Positions 36,679 to 44,897 of a stretch of 64,000 nt of DNA are shown piece after piece (position 1 is the first letter of the stretch; every line of letters starts with the position of its first letter). The stretch spans positions 1,144,407 to 1,208,406 of the forward strand of contig NZ_KK073875.1 in the NCBI RefSeq assembly GCF_000585395.1. Reading direction: 5' to 3'. This DNA comes from Saccharibacillus sacchari DSM 19268. Lineage in GTDB: Bacteria > Bacillota > Bacilli > Paenibacillales > Paenibacillaceae. Below the pieces are notes generated by a model. The model was not told the DNA's origin. It worked only from the letters and a program-made list of their open reading frames with translations, and did not search any database. A program made the position numbers and the translations under genes.

Positions 36679-37377
36679 TCAGCCGTCCTTCATCGCTTTT
36701 CGGAAGCACAGATACGCGATCAATGCAGCTCCGGCCGTCCATACTGCCATAACCCCGAGCGACGTCCATGAACCGCCCTGATGCAGCTCAAGCGCCTGCA
36801 TCACCGGGAATTGCCCCAATGCGCGTCCCGCGATTCCGTCTTCCGGGACGATATTCAATGCTCCGATCATCGGCGTGAAGCCGAACAGGAACGAGAACGG
36901 CATCAGCAGCCCCGTCGTGGCCGCGGTCGATTTCGAAAACAACGCCATCGAGACGCCGAGCAGCAAAAAGAACAGGAACAACAGGATAAGCGCCGCGAGC
37001 GTTTTGACGTTCAGGAATGTGCCGATGCCGACAATCAGGGCGGATACGATCAGGGACGCCGCCGTCGCGATCCCCGTCACCATGCTTTTTCCGATCACGA
37101 TATCCAGCAGCGAAGCGGGCGATCCGATCAAGCCGCGCAGCGTCTTTTTTTCTTTTTCTTCCGACATCATCGACAGGATCGTACCCGACGTGACCACCGC
37201 GAACAGGCCTCCGATGATGATGTAAGCCGCCGCCGGCGGAAACTCGGGCGTCCGGGTGACCCGGTCGAACGTCAGCGCGAGAATGACCGGGATCAAGATC
37301 GGAATAAGCAGCATCGGATTCTTCAGCAGATCCTTCAGGTCTTTTTCGAAAATGGCGCTTATGCGTCGAGTGCTCAT
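36679..37377 (-). CDS. ABC-2 type permease (NatB-like)
   Basis: The 232-residue protein has six membrane helices. A cytoplasmic N-terminus (ISAIFEKDLKDLLKNPMLL) and SMMSEEKEKKTLRGLIGSPAS are typical of ABC-2 exporters. It overlaps the ATPase gene by four bases (ATGA), so both are co-translated. The locus belongs to the LytTR-linked exporter group. Confidence 0.9.
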   Translation of the reverse strand: MSTRRISAIFEKDLKDLLKNPMLLIPILIPVILALTFDRVTRTPEFPPAAAYIIIGGLFAVVTSGTILSMMSEEKEKKTLRGLIGSPASLLDIVIGKSMVTGIATAASLIVSALIVGIGTFLNVKTLAALILLFLFFLLLGVSMALFSKSTAATTGLLMPFSFLFGFTPMIGALNIVPEDGIAGRALGQFPVMQALELHQGGSWTSLGVMAVWTAGAALIAYLCFRKAMKDG

Positions 37378-38225
37378 TGTTCCAGCTCCTTTCCCGTTAC
37401 TTTCAAAAAGATTTGCCCCAACGTCGGATTGTCGGTATGCATCGCTTTGACTTCGCCGGCGGCTACAAGCTCCCGAATTCGATCCGCGCTTGCCGGTCCG
37501 TTGTCGATTACCAGCCGCTCGCCCGAAAAGGTCTCCACGTGAAAAGCATGCGTCGAATACTTATATCGAAGTGCTTCGGGGCTGTCCAACTCTTGAAATT
37601 CTCCCAGATGCAAAAAGGCTACCCGGTCGCACAGCAGTGCCGCTTCCTCCATATTGTGGGTAGTGAGAAAAATGGTCGTGCCCGCGTCGTTGAGCTTTTG
37701 CAGACCGAGATGGATATGCGCCGCGTTTTGCGGATCCAGTGCGGACGTCGGCTCATCCAAAAACACCAGGTCGGGCTTGTGAATCAGCGCCTTCGCCAGC
37801 AGCACGCGCTGCTTCATGCCTTTGGACAATTTGGATACGGTTTGTTTGCGCGCGTCCTGCAGGTTGACCTCCTGCAAAATCTCGTCGATCCGCTGAAGCG
37901 GGACATCGTACAGTCGGCAAAACAGCTTCAAGTTATCGTAGACGGTCAGCCGCTCGTACAAAGCGCTGTTGTCCGACAACAGGCCGATCCGCGATTTGAA
38001 ATCCGAACTGCCGAACTCCGCGGGATGCTGGCCCAGCACTTGCACCTGTCCGGCGCTCGCTTCAAGTTCCCCGGTCAGAATCTTGATGGTAGTCGTTTTC
38101 CCCGATCCGCTCGGACCGAGCAATCCGAAGATTTCTCCTTTTTTCACATTGAATCCGATGCTTTTGATCGCGGTGCTTTCGCCGAACGCCTTGCTCACTC
38201 CTTTGACTTCGATCGCTTGTTCCAT
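37374..38225 (-). CDS. ABC exporter ATP-binding protein
   Basis: The ATG at 38225 has AAAGGGAGG upstream. The 283-residue protein shows Walker A GPSGSGKTTT, signature LSKGMKQRVLL, Walker B LVFLDEPTSALD and H-loop TTHNMEE. The segment ALYERLTVYDNLKLFCRLYD closely resembles the degenerate domain in the neighbouring LytTR regulator. The LytTR-type direct repeats at 38301-38330 lie about 80 bp upstream of its start. Confidence 0.93.
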   Translation of the reverse strand: MEQAIEVKGVSKAFGESTAIKSIGFNVKKGEIFGLLGPSGSGKTTTIKILTGELEASAGQVQVLGQHPAEFGSSDFKSRIGLLSDNSALYERLTVYDNLKLFCRLYDVPLQRIDEILQEVNLQDARKQTVSKLSKGMKQRVLLAKALIHKPDLVFLDEPTSALDPQNAAHIHLGLQKLNDAGTTIFLTTHNMEEAALLCDRVAFLHLGEFQELDSPEALRYKYSTHAFHVETFSGERLVIDNGPASADRIRELVAAGEVKAMHTDNPTLGQIFLKVTGKELEQ

Positions 38226-38300
38226 GGTGAATCCTCCCTTTCGTTGAACTGCCTTCATCGTAAAGGGAAAATGCCGGAAATGCAGTCATATCGCGGTCAG

Positions 38301-38330
38301 ACGTACCCTGGAGAAGACGAAATGTACCCC
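38301..38330 (-). promoter_or_regulatory. LytTR-type direct-repeat operator
   Basis: ACGTACCCT (38302-period) and ATGTACCCC are imperfect direct repeats with a 21-bp period (G at 38303 and 38324). LytTR regulators bind paired 9-bp repeats about 21 bp apart, on one face of the helix. The site lies between the regulator gene and the ABC ATPase gene. Sequence and spacing are seen; the binding protein is inferred. Confidence 0.5.
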
Positions 38331-38426
38331 GGAACGGCTGAAAAGCATACAGATTTAAGTTTTAAAAAGCGGAATCCTACCCTCTTCGGCCGCAACGACG
38401 CCTGCGCTTCGAACGACCGCCGAGGC

Positions 38427-39374
38427 TCACTCCAAACTGAACCTCTCCTGAATATCCTGAATTTTGGAACGCGAAAGCGGGATCGTGGACTGCTGCTTGT
38501 TATCGATTCGGAGCGAATAGGCATTTTTGGACCAAGTGATAATCTCGCGTACCTTTTGCAGATTCACGATATACGAACGGTGGCAGCGATAGAATCCGTA
38601 CAGCTCCAATTTCTTCTCGATCTCCGCCAGCGTGCAGTCCATCATATACGTCTCCCCGTCCACGATGATCGCGGCTTTCCCGTCCTGGCTTTCGATATAG
38701 TCGATCTCCGGCGGATCGAACAAGATCATTTTGTCGTCTACTTTGGCCGGAATCCGGAATAATCTCGCGCTTGCCGGGACGTCGGTTTTGTCCGCGTCGG
38801 AAAGTGCCGCCGCCTCTTCGTCCGTCTCGATCGGCCGCAAACCGCTTGGCTGAAGCTTGTACGATAAGTCACCAAGCAGCAGCGCATGTTCCAGATTAGA
38901 GAGCAGAAGCAAAGCGGCTGCCGGCCGTTCTTTGATCTTCCTGAGCAGCCGCAAAAACACCCGAATCGTCAGCACGTCCACGCCTTGCACCGGCTCGCGG
39001 AACACCATCAAGTCGGCGCTGCGGATATAGGCTTTCGCGTAATGGACGCGGCGCAGCTCGGATTCGGAACATTTGCGCAGCGGACGCTCCGCGCAGCCTT
39101 GCAGTTCGAACAAGACCAGAAGCTCGGGTACGGTGACTTCGAACCCGAACCATTTGCGGTAAAAAGCAATATTGTCTGCTACCGTCAGACGTTCGTACAG
39201 GCCGTCTTCAAAATCGAAAACCGGGATTTGTCGCCGATGCAGCCCCTCGACCAGTAAAGCCTGCATATCCATGTCGCTGTAGACCGCCGAGGCTTGAGCA
39301 GGCCGAAGCTCCAAGGAGAAGCTCGGCAGTCCCTCTTCGTCGACGCCTCCGAAATCCATGTTCATATCGGTCAT
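38427..39374 (-). CDS. LytTR transcription regulator fused to a degenerate ABC-ATPase domain
   Basis: The 315-residue protein has a C-terminal LytTR DNA-binding domain (about 215-312; IDYIESQDGKAAIIVDG, FYRCHRSYIVNL). Its N-terminal 170 residues resemble the adjacent ABC ATPase: GLYERLTVADNIAFYRKWFG matches ALYERLTVYDNLKLFCRLYD, and LMVFREPVQGVD stands where Walker B LVFLDEPTSALD should be. Walker A is absent, the Walker B aspartate is Arg126, and the signature reads CSESELRR. It cannot be a normal ATPase. It may sense the exporter by docking to the real ATPase or permease. It overlaps cutC by four bases. Confidence 0.9.
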   Translation of the reverse strand: MTDMNMDFGGVDEEGLPSFSLELRPAQASAVYSDMDMQALLVEGLHRRQIPVFDFEDGLYERLTVADNIAFYRKWFGFEVTVPELLVLFELQGCAERPLRKCSESELRRVHYAKAYIRSADLMVFREPVQGVDVLTIRVFLRLLRKIKERPAAALLLLSNLEHALLLGDLSYKLQPSGLRPIETDEEAAALSDADKTDVPASARLFRIPAKVDDKMILFDPPEIDYIESQDGKAAIIVDGETYMMDCTLAEIEKKLELYGFYRCHRSYIVNLQKVREIITWSKNAYSLRIDNKQQSTIPLSRSKIQDIQERFSLE

Positions 39375-40105
39375 GAAGAAATCTCGCCCTTTCCGTAAAC
39401 ACGCATATCGGTAACATGACGCTCCAAAATCATTCGGATCGCGCGAATCCGCCGGGGATCGATGGGCGCCGAGGCTTTGCCGTCGAAGCGGGCCGCGGAG
39501 CCGATATGAATCCGCGCAGCGCTTGTTACATCGAGAAAAGAAGGTAAATTCTCCGCTGTCAAACCCGCACCGGCCAAAATCTCGGGCGGCTTGCCCGCCT
39601 TCGAGCCGCGCAGAAGCTCCGCGAGCCGCTGCGCTCCCTCGGGCGCGTTCGGCGCTCCGCCCGACGTCAGAATATCCGTCACCTGCGGGTAGACGGACAG
39701 TACATTAAGCGCGCGCCGGAGGTCTTCGGCCTCGTCGAACGCGCGGTGAAACGTGAACGCGAGGTCGGGCCCCGCGTTCAGCAGTCCCTCCAATGCGGAC
39801 TGATCCACCGTCCCTTCCGGCGTCAACGCGCCGGTCACGACGTCAAGCCCGCCTGCGGCGGCGATGCGGCGAATATCCCGCCGCATCAGCTCCAGTTCGT
39901 CTTCGGCGTAGACGAACCCGCCTCCCCGCGGCCTGACCATGACGCGGATCGGCACTTGAACGGCGCGGCGCATCTCCGCCGCCAAAGACAGGTCCGGCGT
40001 CACGCCGCCGACCTGCGGATCGGCGATCCATTCGATCCGGTCCGCGCCTCCCCTTTCCGCTGCCGCGGCATCCTCCGGCGTGCAGGCAATCACTTCAAGC
40101 AGCAT
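39371..40105 (-). CDS. cutC: CutC family protein (copper homeostasis family)
   Basis: The 244-residue TIM-barrel protein has the CutC pattern (RIEWIADPQVGGVTPDL, PIRVMVRPRGGGFVYAEDEL, FTFHRAFDEAEDLRRAL, DILTSGGAPNAPEG). CutC was named for copper tolerance in E. coli but the biochemical activity is unsettled. Its stop overlaps the start of the LytTR fusion gene, so the two are co-translated. The link between CutC and the exporter control unit is unexplained. Confidence 0.93.
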   Translation of the reverse strand: MLLEVIACTPEDAAAAERGGADRIEWIADPQVGGVTPDLSLAAEMRRAVQVPIRVMVRPRGGGFVYAEDELELMRRDIRRIAAAGGLDVVTGALTPEGTVDQSALEGLLNAGPDLAFTFHRAFDEAEDLRRALNVLSVYPQVTDILTSGGAPNAPEGAQRLAELLRGSKAGKPPEILAGAGLTAENLPSFLDVTSAARIHIGSAARFDGKASAPIDPRRIRAIRMILERHVTDMRVYGKGEISS

Positions 40106-40185
40106 GATAGTTCCTCCGTTTCAATGATCGGAATCAGGTACTCGTCTTGTTGATGCTTCTTCATTGATTTCATTGTAACGCAAAA

Positions 40186-40214
40186 AGACTGCCGAAGGTT
40201 TGTCCCGGCAGTCT
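40186..40214 (-). terminator. Terminator after the malic enzyme gene
   Basis: AGACTGCCG and CGGCAGTCT pair around an 11-nt loop; on the minus strand TTTTTG follows. It lies 40 bp past the stop. Confidence 0.85.
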
Positions 40215-40253
40215 GGATTTTGAAACGTGCATTGATGCGCGCCTTGCTTACGG

Positions 40254-41660
40254 TTAACGGAATTCGGGCGGGATTCTGCGGGCTACGCCTGTTTTCATGG
40301 CGGCTTTGACGACGGCGTCGCGGATGCGGTCGACGACTTTGTCGTTGAATACGCTCGGGATGATATATTGTTCGTTGAGTTCGTCGTCTTCGACGACGGA
40401 TGCGATGGCTTGGGCGGCGGCGACCTTCATGGCTTCGTTGATGACGCTGGCACGGCAGTCCAATGCGCCGCGGAACATGCCCGGGAAGCACAGTACATTG
40501 TTGATCTGGTTAGGGAAGTCGCTTCGGCCTGTAGCCAAAACGCGGACGTGAGGCTCGGCCAATTCCGGGTCGATTTCCGGATCGGGGTTTGCCATCGCGA
40601 ACACGATCGGGTCGGGTGCCATCGATTTGATATGATCCAAGGTCAGCAGGTTCGGACGGGATACGCCGATAAAGACGTCGGCTCCTGCAACGACTTCATG
40701 CAGTTGGCCTTTTTCTCCGTTTGGATTGCAGTTGTCCGCGATCCATTCCCACATCGGATTGTCGTATTTGTCCGCCTTGTGCAATGCGCCGCAATGATCG
40801 ACCGCGATCACGTTGCGAGCGCCTGCGGATAGCAGCATTTTGATACAGGCCGAACCGGCTGCGCCGACGCCCAGGAGCACGATTTTGGCGTCCTCCAATT
40901 TTTTTCCGACGATGCTCAAAGCATTTAACAAGCCCGCTAATACAACAACCGCCGTTCCGTGCTGATCGTCGTGGAAGACCGGAATATCCAGTTCCTCTGC
41001 CAGTCTGCGTTCAATCTCGAAGCAGCGGGGCGAGCCGATGTCCTCCAGATTGATGCCTCCGAACGCGGGTGCGATCAATTTGACTGTGCGAATAATTTCC
41101 TCGGTGTCCTTCGTATCGAGACAGATCGGGAACGCATCGACGCCGGCGAACTGTTTGAACAGCATCGCTTTGCCTTCCATAACGGGCATTGCCGCTCTCG
41201 GTCCGATATCGCCGAGTCCCAGCACGGCCGTTCCGTCAGAGACAACGGCCACAGTGTTGCGCTTGATCGTCAGCGTAAATGCTTTCTGGGGATCTTCATG
41301 GATCGCACGACATACCTTGGCAACGCCCGGCGTATAGACATGGGACAGATCCTCACGGTTTTTAACCGGCGTTTTTGATTGAATCTCGATTTTTCCGCCT
41401 AAATGCGCCAAAAACGTACGGTCCGATACGTTAACGATCGTTACGCCCGGCAGCGCTTCGACCGCCTCAAGTACCGCTTCGCGCATTTTTTCAGGCAAAT
41501 TGACGGTTAGGTCGCGGATGGTGTGTTCAGGACTGGCATGAATCACGTCGATTGCGACAACGTCACCGCCGCCATCTCCGATTGCTCCCGCCACTTCACC
41601 GAACGTGACCTGTCTTTTATCCATTTGCAAACGTATAATCATGCTCGTTCCAAGGGCCAT
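40254..41660 (-). CDS. NAD(P)-dependent malic enzyme with N-terminal ACT domain
   Basis: The 468-residue protein has an N-terminal ACT-like domain (about 1-80) followed by the malic enzyme fold: YTPGVAKVCRAI, TLTIKRNTVAVVSDG, GGINLEDIGSPRCFEIE, VFHDDQHGTAVV and the dinucleotide site LLGVGAAGSA. It oxidatively decarboxylates malate to pyruvate. The ACT domain suggests allosteric control. CAGGAGG precedes the ATG. A perfect cre site lies downstream of its promoter, so CcpA should repress it on preferred sugars. Confidence 0.95.
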   Translation of the reverse strand: MALGTSMIIRLQMDKRQVTFGEVAGAIGDGGGDVVAIDVIHASPEHTIRDLTVNLPEKMREAVLEAVEALPGVTIVNVSDRTFLAHLGGKIEIQSKTPVKNREDLSHVYTPGVAKVCRAIHEDPQKAFTLTIKRNTVAVVSDGTAVLGLGDIGPRAAMPVMEGKAMLFKQFAGVDAFPICLDTKDTEEIIRTVKLIAPAFGGINLEDIGSPRCFEIERRLAEELDIPVFHDDQHGTAVVVLAGLLNALSIVGKKLEDAKIVLLGVGAAGSACIKMLLSAGARNVIAVDHCGALHKADKYDNPMWEWIADNCNPNGEKGQLHEVVAGADVFIGVSRPNLLTLDHIKSMAPDPIVFAMANPDPEIDPELAEPHVRVLATGRSDFPNQINNVLCFPGMFRGALDCRASVINEAMKVAAAQAIASVVEDDELNEQYIIPSVFNDKVVDRIRDAVVKAAMKTGVARRIPPEFR

Positions 41661-41716
41661 CGTCTACCTCCTGAGGATACGGAATGGGGAGAAGTCACAA
41701 CACCTCGCCCGCTAAC

Positions 41717-41751
41717 TGATAACGCTTACATCTAAATCCGCCATTATTATA
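41717..41751 (-). promoter_or_regulatory. cre site and -10 box upstream of malic enzyme
   Basis: On the minus strand TGTAAGCGTTATCA (41717-41730) matches the cre consensus TGWAARCGYTWNCW at every position. A TATAAT -10 box occupies 41746-41751, so cre lies about 15 bp downstream of it, a repressing position. Confidence 0.75.
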
Positions 41752-41890
41752 GCACAACTATGTCTTCTCCGCTCGTACTGGGCCGCGTCAACAGCAAAGG
41801 CAAGGGTGCTTGGTTGATCCCCGCAAAAGATTAACGCAAGAATGGAATTATGTATTAGTTTGTTAACTCAAGGTCCGCCCGCCCTCGTCA

Positions 41891-41899
41891 TGCTATAAT
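41891..41899 (+). promoter_or_regulatory. Extended -10 promoter of the tandem HAD genes
   Basis: TGCTATAAT is a consensus extended -10. No good -35 is seen, which is usual for this class. It lies about 110 bp before the first HAD gene. No other feature is seen between 41752 and 42010. Confidence 0.5.
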
Positions 41900-42010
41900 G
41901 GGAGAGACAGAGAGAGCACCTAAACAGATAAATAACACCGCAGAAGAAAAAGCGAAAGCGCGGCAATCCAACATACTTGTCGCGACATCCGCATCCGGAG
42001 GGAAACGCAC

Positions 42011-42787
42011 ATGGAGAGAAGCATTATCTTTTTCGACCTTGACGGCACACTCCTGAACGACGAAAAGAAGATCAACGAATCAACCCGCGAAGCCGTCGCT
42101 TCGCTGAAAGAACAAGGCCACATCGTTGCCATCGCAACGGGCCGGGCTCCCTTCTTTTTCGATCATATCCGCAAAGAACTGGACATCGATACGTACGTCA
42201 GCTACAACGGCTCGTATGTCGTGCTTGAAGGCGAAGTCCTGTTCACGAATCCATTGAACGCGGAAGCCTTGCAAAGACTGACAGACACCGCTTTGCAAAA
42301 TGAACACGCCGTCGTCTACATGGATCATGAAGACATGCGCGCCAATGTACCCGATAACGAACGCGTATCGGAAAGTATCGGCACATTGAATATCGGTACT
42401 TTGCCCGCACACGATCCGTCGTACTACAAAGATCGTTTTATTTATCAATCCCTGCTGTTCTGCGCGGAAGGCGAAGAACAACCTTACGAATCGCTGGTCA
42501 GCGCTTTCGATTTTGTGCGCTGGCATCCGTTTTCCGTCGACGTGCTTCCTTCGGGAGGCAGCAAGTTTAAGGGAATCGGCAAGATCACGGAGAAACTCGG
42601 CATTCCGCCAGAGCGCCAATATGCGTTCGGCGATGCGTTGAACGATCTTCAGATGCTCAAAGGAATTCCGAACAGCGTTGCCATGGGCAGCGGAATGCAA
42701 GAAGCCAAGGATGCAGCCAAGTGGGTCACCACTTCCAATAACGAAGACGGCATCGCGCAAGGGCTGAAGCTGGCAGGACTGTTGTAA
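42011..42787 (+). CDS. Cof-type HAD-IIB phosphatase (first of a tandem pair)
   Basis: The 258-residue protein has motif I FFDLDGTLLND, motif II VAIATGR, the C2B cap domain (about 80-190) and motif III/IV in KGIGKITEKLGIPPERQYAFGDALNDLQML. Cof-type enzymes dephosphorylate sugar phosphates or cofactors such as FMN or PLP. The next gene is a close paralogue 38 bp downstream. GGAGGGAAA precedes the ATG. Confidence 0.93.
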   Translation: MERSIIFFDLDGTLLNDEKKINESTREAVASLKEQGHIVAIATGRAPFFFDHIRKELDIDTYVSYNGSYVVLEGEVLFTNPLNAEALQRLTDTALQNEHAVVYMDHEDMRANVPDNERVSESIGTLNIGTLPAHDPSYYKDRFIYQSLLFCAEGEEQPYESLVSAFDFVRWHPFSVDVLPSGGSKFKGIGKITEKLGIPPERQYAFGDALNDLQMLKGIPNSVAMGSGMQEAKDAAKWVTTSNNEDGIAQGLKLAGLL

Positions 42788-42825
42788 ATCAAGAGCTTAT
42801 TATACAAAGAAGCGGGGGCGCAAAC

Positions 42826-43605
42826 ATGGAGCAAAGCATTATCTTTTTCGATATCGACGGTACGCTGGTAGACGAACAAAAAAACGTGCCGCAATCCGCC
42901 AAAGACGCGATCCGCGAACTGAAAAAGCAAGGTCATATCGTAGCGATCGCGACAGGTCGACCGCAATTCATGTTCAAAGAGATCCGCGAAGAGCTGGACA
43001 TCGACACCTACGTCAGCTATAGCGGTCAATACGTCGTGCTGAACGGCCAAGTCATCTACACCAATCCAATCGACAAAGGTTCGCTCGAGCAAATGACGGA
43101 TATTGCCATGAAGCACAATCATCCGGTCATCCTGATCGACGACGAGGAAATGAAAGCCACCGTGCCCAACGACGAATTCGTCGCGCAAGGCTTCGGCATG
43201 CTGTTCAATTACATCTCGCTCGCAACGCCGGACCCGGAATTTTATAAAACGGGCTTCGTGTATCAGGCTTCGCTATTCTGCAACGAAGAAGACCAAAAAC
43301 TGTACGACTCGGTCTTCCCTGCTCTGTCCTTCATCCGATGGAGCCCGATCTCCGCAGACGTTCTGCCGGCAGGCGGGAGCAAACTCGAAGGCATCCGCAA
43401 AATTACGGAAAAACTCGGCATTCCGCCGGAGCGCCAGTATGCGTTCGGCGACGCGCTGAACGATATGGAAATGCTGAGCGGCATTCCAAACAGCGTCGCA
43501 ATGGGCAACGGCCTTCCGGAAGTCAAAGCCGTCGCCAAGTGGGTAACGAAAACAAACGAAGATGACGGAATCGCGCACGGCCTCAAATTGGCCGGACTGC
43601 TTTGA
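42826..43605 (+). CDS. Cof-type HAD-IIB phosphatase (second of a tandem pair)
   Basis: The 259-residue paralogue shares the start MEQSIIFFDIDGTLVDE, the block ELDIDTYVSY, and the end KWVTKTNEDDGIAHGLKLAGLL with its neighbour. All four HAD motifs are intact. The caps differ more than the cores, which suggests divergence in substrate after duplication. Confidence 0.93.
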   Translation: MEQSIIFFDIDGTLVDEQKNVPQSAKDAIRELKKQGHIVAIATGRPQFMFKEIREELDIDTYVSYSGQYVVLNGQVIYTNPIDKGSLEQMTDIAMKHNHPVILIDDEEMKATVPNDEFVAQGFGMLFNYISLATPDPEFYKTGFVYQASLFCNEEDQKLYDSVFPALSFIRWSPISADVLPAGGSKLEGIRKITEKLGIPPERQYAFGDALNDMEMLSGIPNSVAMGNGLPEVKAVAKWVTKTNEDDGIAHGLKLAGLL

Positions 43606-43613
43606 GATCCTAT

Positions 43614-43771
43614 TCGTTGGTAATGGCTTAGGGGCGCCGTGGGAATTTCGTTTCGGTCGCGTGTTGCAATCGGGAAGCAGGATGAGGTTTAAATGGAAGC
43701 TTCCCGATTGCAAAGGCGAACGTTTCACTCCTGCACTGAAATTCCCCCTCTGCCCTTGCCGTTTACCGACT
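43614..43771 (-). repeat. Nested-stem interspersed repeat, copy 6 (divergent, reverse)
   Basis: Read on the minus strand the copy has GGGGGAATTTCAGTG and GAAACGAAATTCCC arms, a central stem GCAATCGGGAAGC/GCTTCCCGATTGC and outer arms around GGTAA...GGC / GCC...TTTACC. Its sequence is far from the other copies but the nested layout is the same. Confidence 0.55.
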
Positions 43772-43786
43772 CATAAACCTCAAAGC

Positions 43787-43813
43787 AAAAGGCGGCGAAT
43801 TTGCCGCCTTTTT
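43787..43813 (+). terminator. Terminator in the repeat-rich gap
   Basis: AAAAGGCGGC and GCCGCCTTTT flank GAATTT, followed by TTATA. It probably ends the tandem HAD transcript, whose stop lies 180 bp upstream. Confidence 0.85.
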
Positions 43814-43849
43814 TATATAGGGAAAAGATTTTAAAACAGTTAAGTTCAA

Positions 43850-44015
43850 GTAGGGCGTGTACGCAAACTCCGCCGGGAGCAGATTGAGCTGGATTTTCGT
43901 TCTCGGCAAGGAATTTTCCTGAAGGCGTGCCGGGGCACGTCAAAGGAAAATGACGCCGAAGAGGGCGAAAAGACAGGTCAAGATGCACGTCGTTGAGTTT
44001 GCGTACACGGCCTAG
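43850..44015. repeat. MITE-like element, copy 2
   Basis: It is nearly identical to the element at 310-475, with about ten scattered differences. The right terminal repeat has one mismatch (GGCC for GCCC). TA lies outside both ends. It abuts the left arm of nested-stem repeat copy 2, so it may have inserted into that repeat. Confidence 0.8.
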
Positions 44016-44155
44016 AGAAGCGGAGAGAGAAATTCAGTGAAAGACGCCTTTGAACTTGGAAAACAACCCTCTAAAATTCCTATCCAGTTTTCCAAGTGAG
44101 ACAGCGTATTGAACGAATTTCTCTTGCAGCTCTTGAATGGTTTAATCGAATAGTG
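44016..44155 (+). repeat. Nested-stem interspersed repeat, copy 2
   Basis: The core 44024-44130 has AGAGAAATTC / GAATTTCTCT arms, AAGACGC / GCGTATT, and a central stem CTTGGAAAAC / GTTTTCCAAG. Together with copy 6, a terminator and the MITE it fills the gap 43606-44268, in which no gene is supported. Confidence 0.75.
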
Positions 44156-44182
44156 TTTTTAAGGCGGCAGAAGAGTGCAACA

Positions 44183-44191
44183 TGCTATACT
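44183..44191 (+). promoter_or_regulatory. Possible extended -10 of the hypothetical gene at 44269
   Basis: TGCTATACT is an extended -10 motif about 78 bp before the start. No clear -35 is seen. Confidence 0.35.
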
Positions 44192-44268
44192 AACAAAAGA
44201 ATTACGGACGGGGCTTTGGCGGCCCGGTGGGTATTCGTTTATCAAACCTTTGGAGGTTCCTATTATCT

Positions 44269-44763
44269 ATGCTTACTTTTGAACAAAAAATCGCGATCCT
44301 GGAGTCATTCTCGGCGCTTACGCGCAACGACGTGTCGATGGGACGAGTCAATTATCATTTTGAAGGAAGCGCGCACGAAAAGAAAATCGTCGGCTACCGC
44401 TTCCACCCGAACGGAAACGGCTTCGTGTTTGCGGGGCTGGTCGGGGATTACGATACGGACGACAAAGGCTTCGTCAACGTGCGCGACTTCACGGAAGCGC
44501 AGCTGCGCGAGATTGTCGATGCTTCGATCCGTTCGCTGTCGCCGGTCGGCGGAGCCGCTCCGTCCAAGCCCGTTTCGGCCGCTTCGGCGCAATCGACCGG
44601 GGACGAAATTTGGACGGACGGCGACGGGCAGGAACTGATTCTCCGCTTCGAGGACGATACGTTCTTCATCTATTCGGGATTCAGCCTGGAGATGGCGTTC
44701 GAGACGCGCGAAGAGACGGAAGAGTACTTGGCGGAAGAAGGCTTTACGTTCAACCGCAAGTAA
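44269..44763 (+). CDS. Hypothetical protein (164 residues)
   Basis: The ATG at 44269 (MLTFEQKIAILESF) follows a GGAGG at slightly long spacing; the longer frame lacks a site. The N-terminal 90 residues form a compact alpha/beta-looking block (VNYHFEGSAHEKKIVGYRFHPNGNGFV), then an Ala/Ser/Pro linker and an acidic C-terminal block (ILRFEDDTFFIYSGFSLEMAFE). No membrane segment or catalytic motif is visible and I do not recognise the family. Confidence 0.75.
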   Translation: MLTFEQKIAILESFSALTRNDVSMGRVNYHFEGSAHEKKIVGYRFHPNGNGFVFAGLVGDYDTDDKGFVNVRDFTEAQLREIVDASIRSLSPVGGAAPSKPVSAASAQSTGDEIWTDGDGQELILRFEDDTFFIYSGFSLEMAFETREETEEYLAEEGFTFNRK

Positions 44764-44822
44764 AATCGGGCAAGTTCTCTCGGCGATCGCGCTTGTCGAA
44801 CGAATTGCCCCGTAATCGCGAA

Positions 44823-44867
44823 AAAAGCCGCTTGAAGCACGTTCAAACGTGTCTTCAAGCGGCTTTT
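44823..44867. terminator. Bidirectional terminator
   Basis: AAAAGCCGCTTGAAG pairs with CTTCAAGCGGCTTTT, and an inner ACGTT/AACGT stem extends it. It lies between convergent genes. Confidence 0.92.
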
Positions 44868-44897
44868 CGGCATCCTTGTCCTTCTCTTCCCATATGA

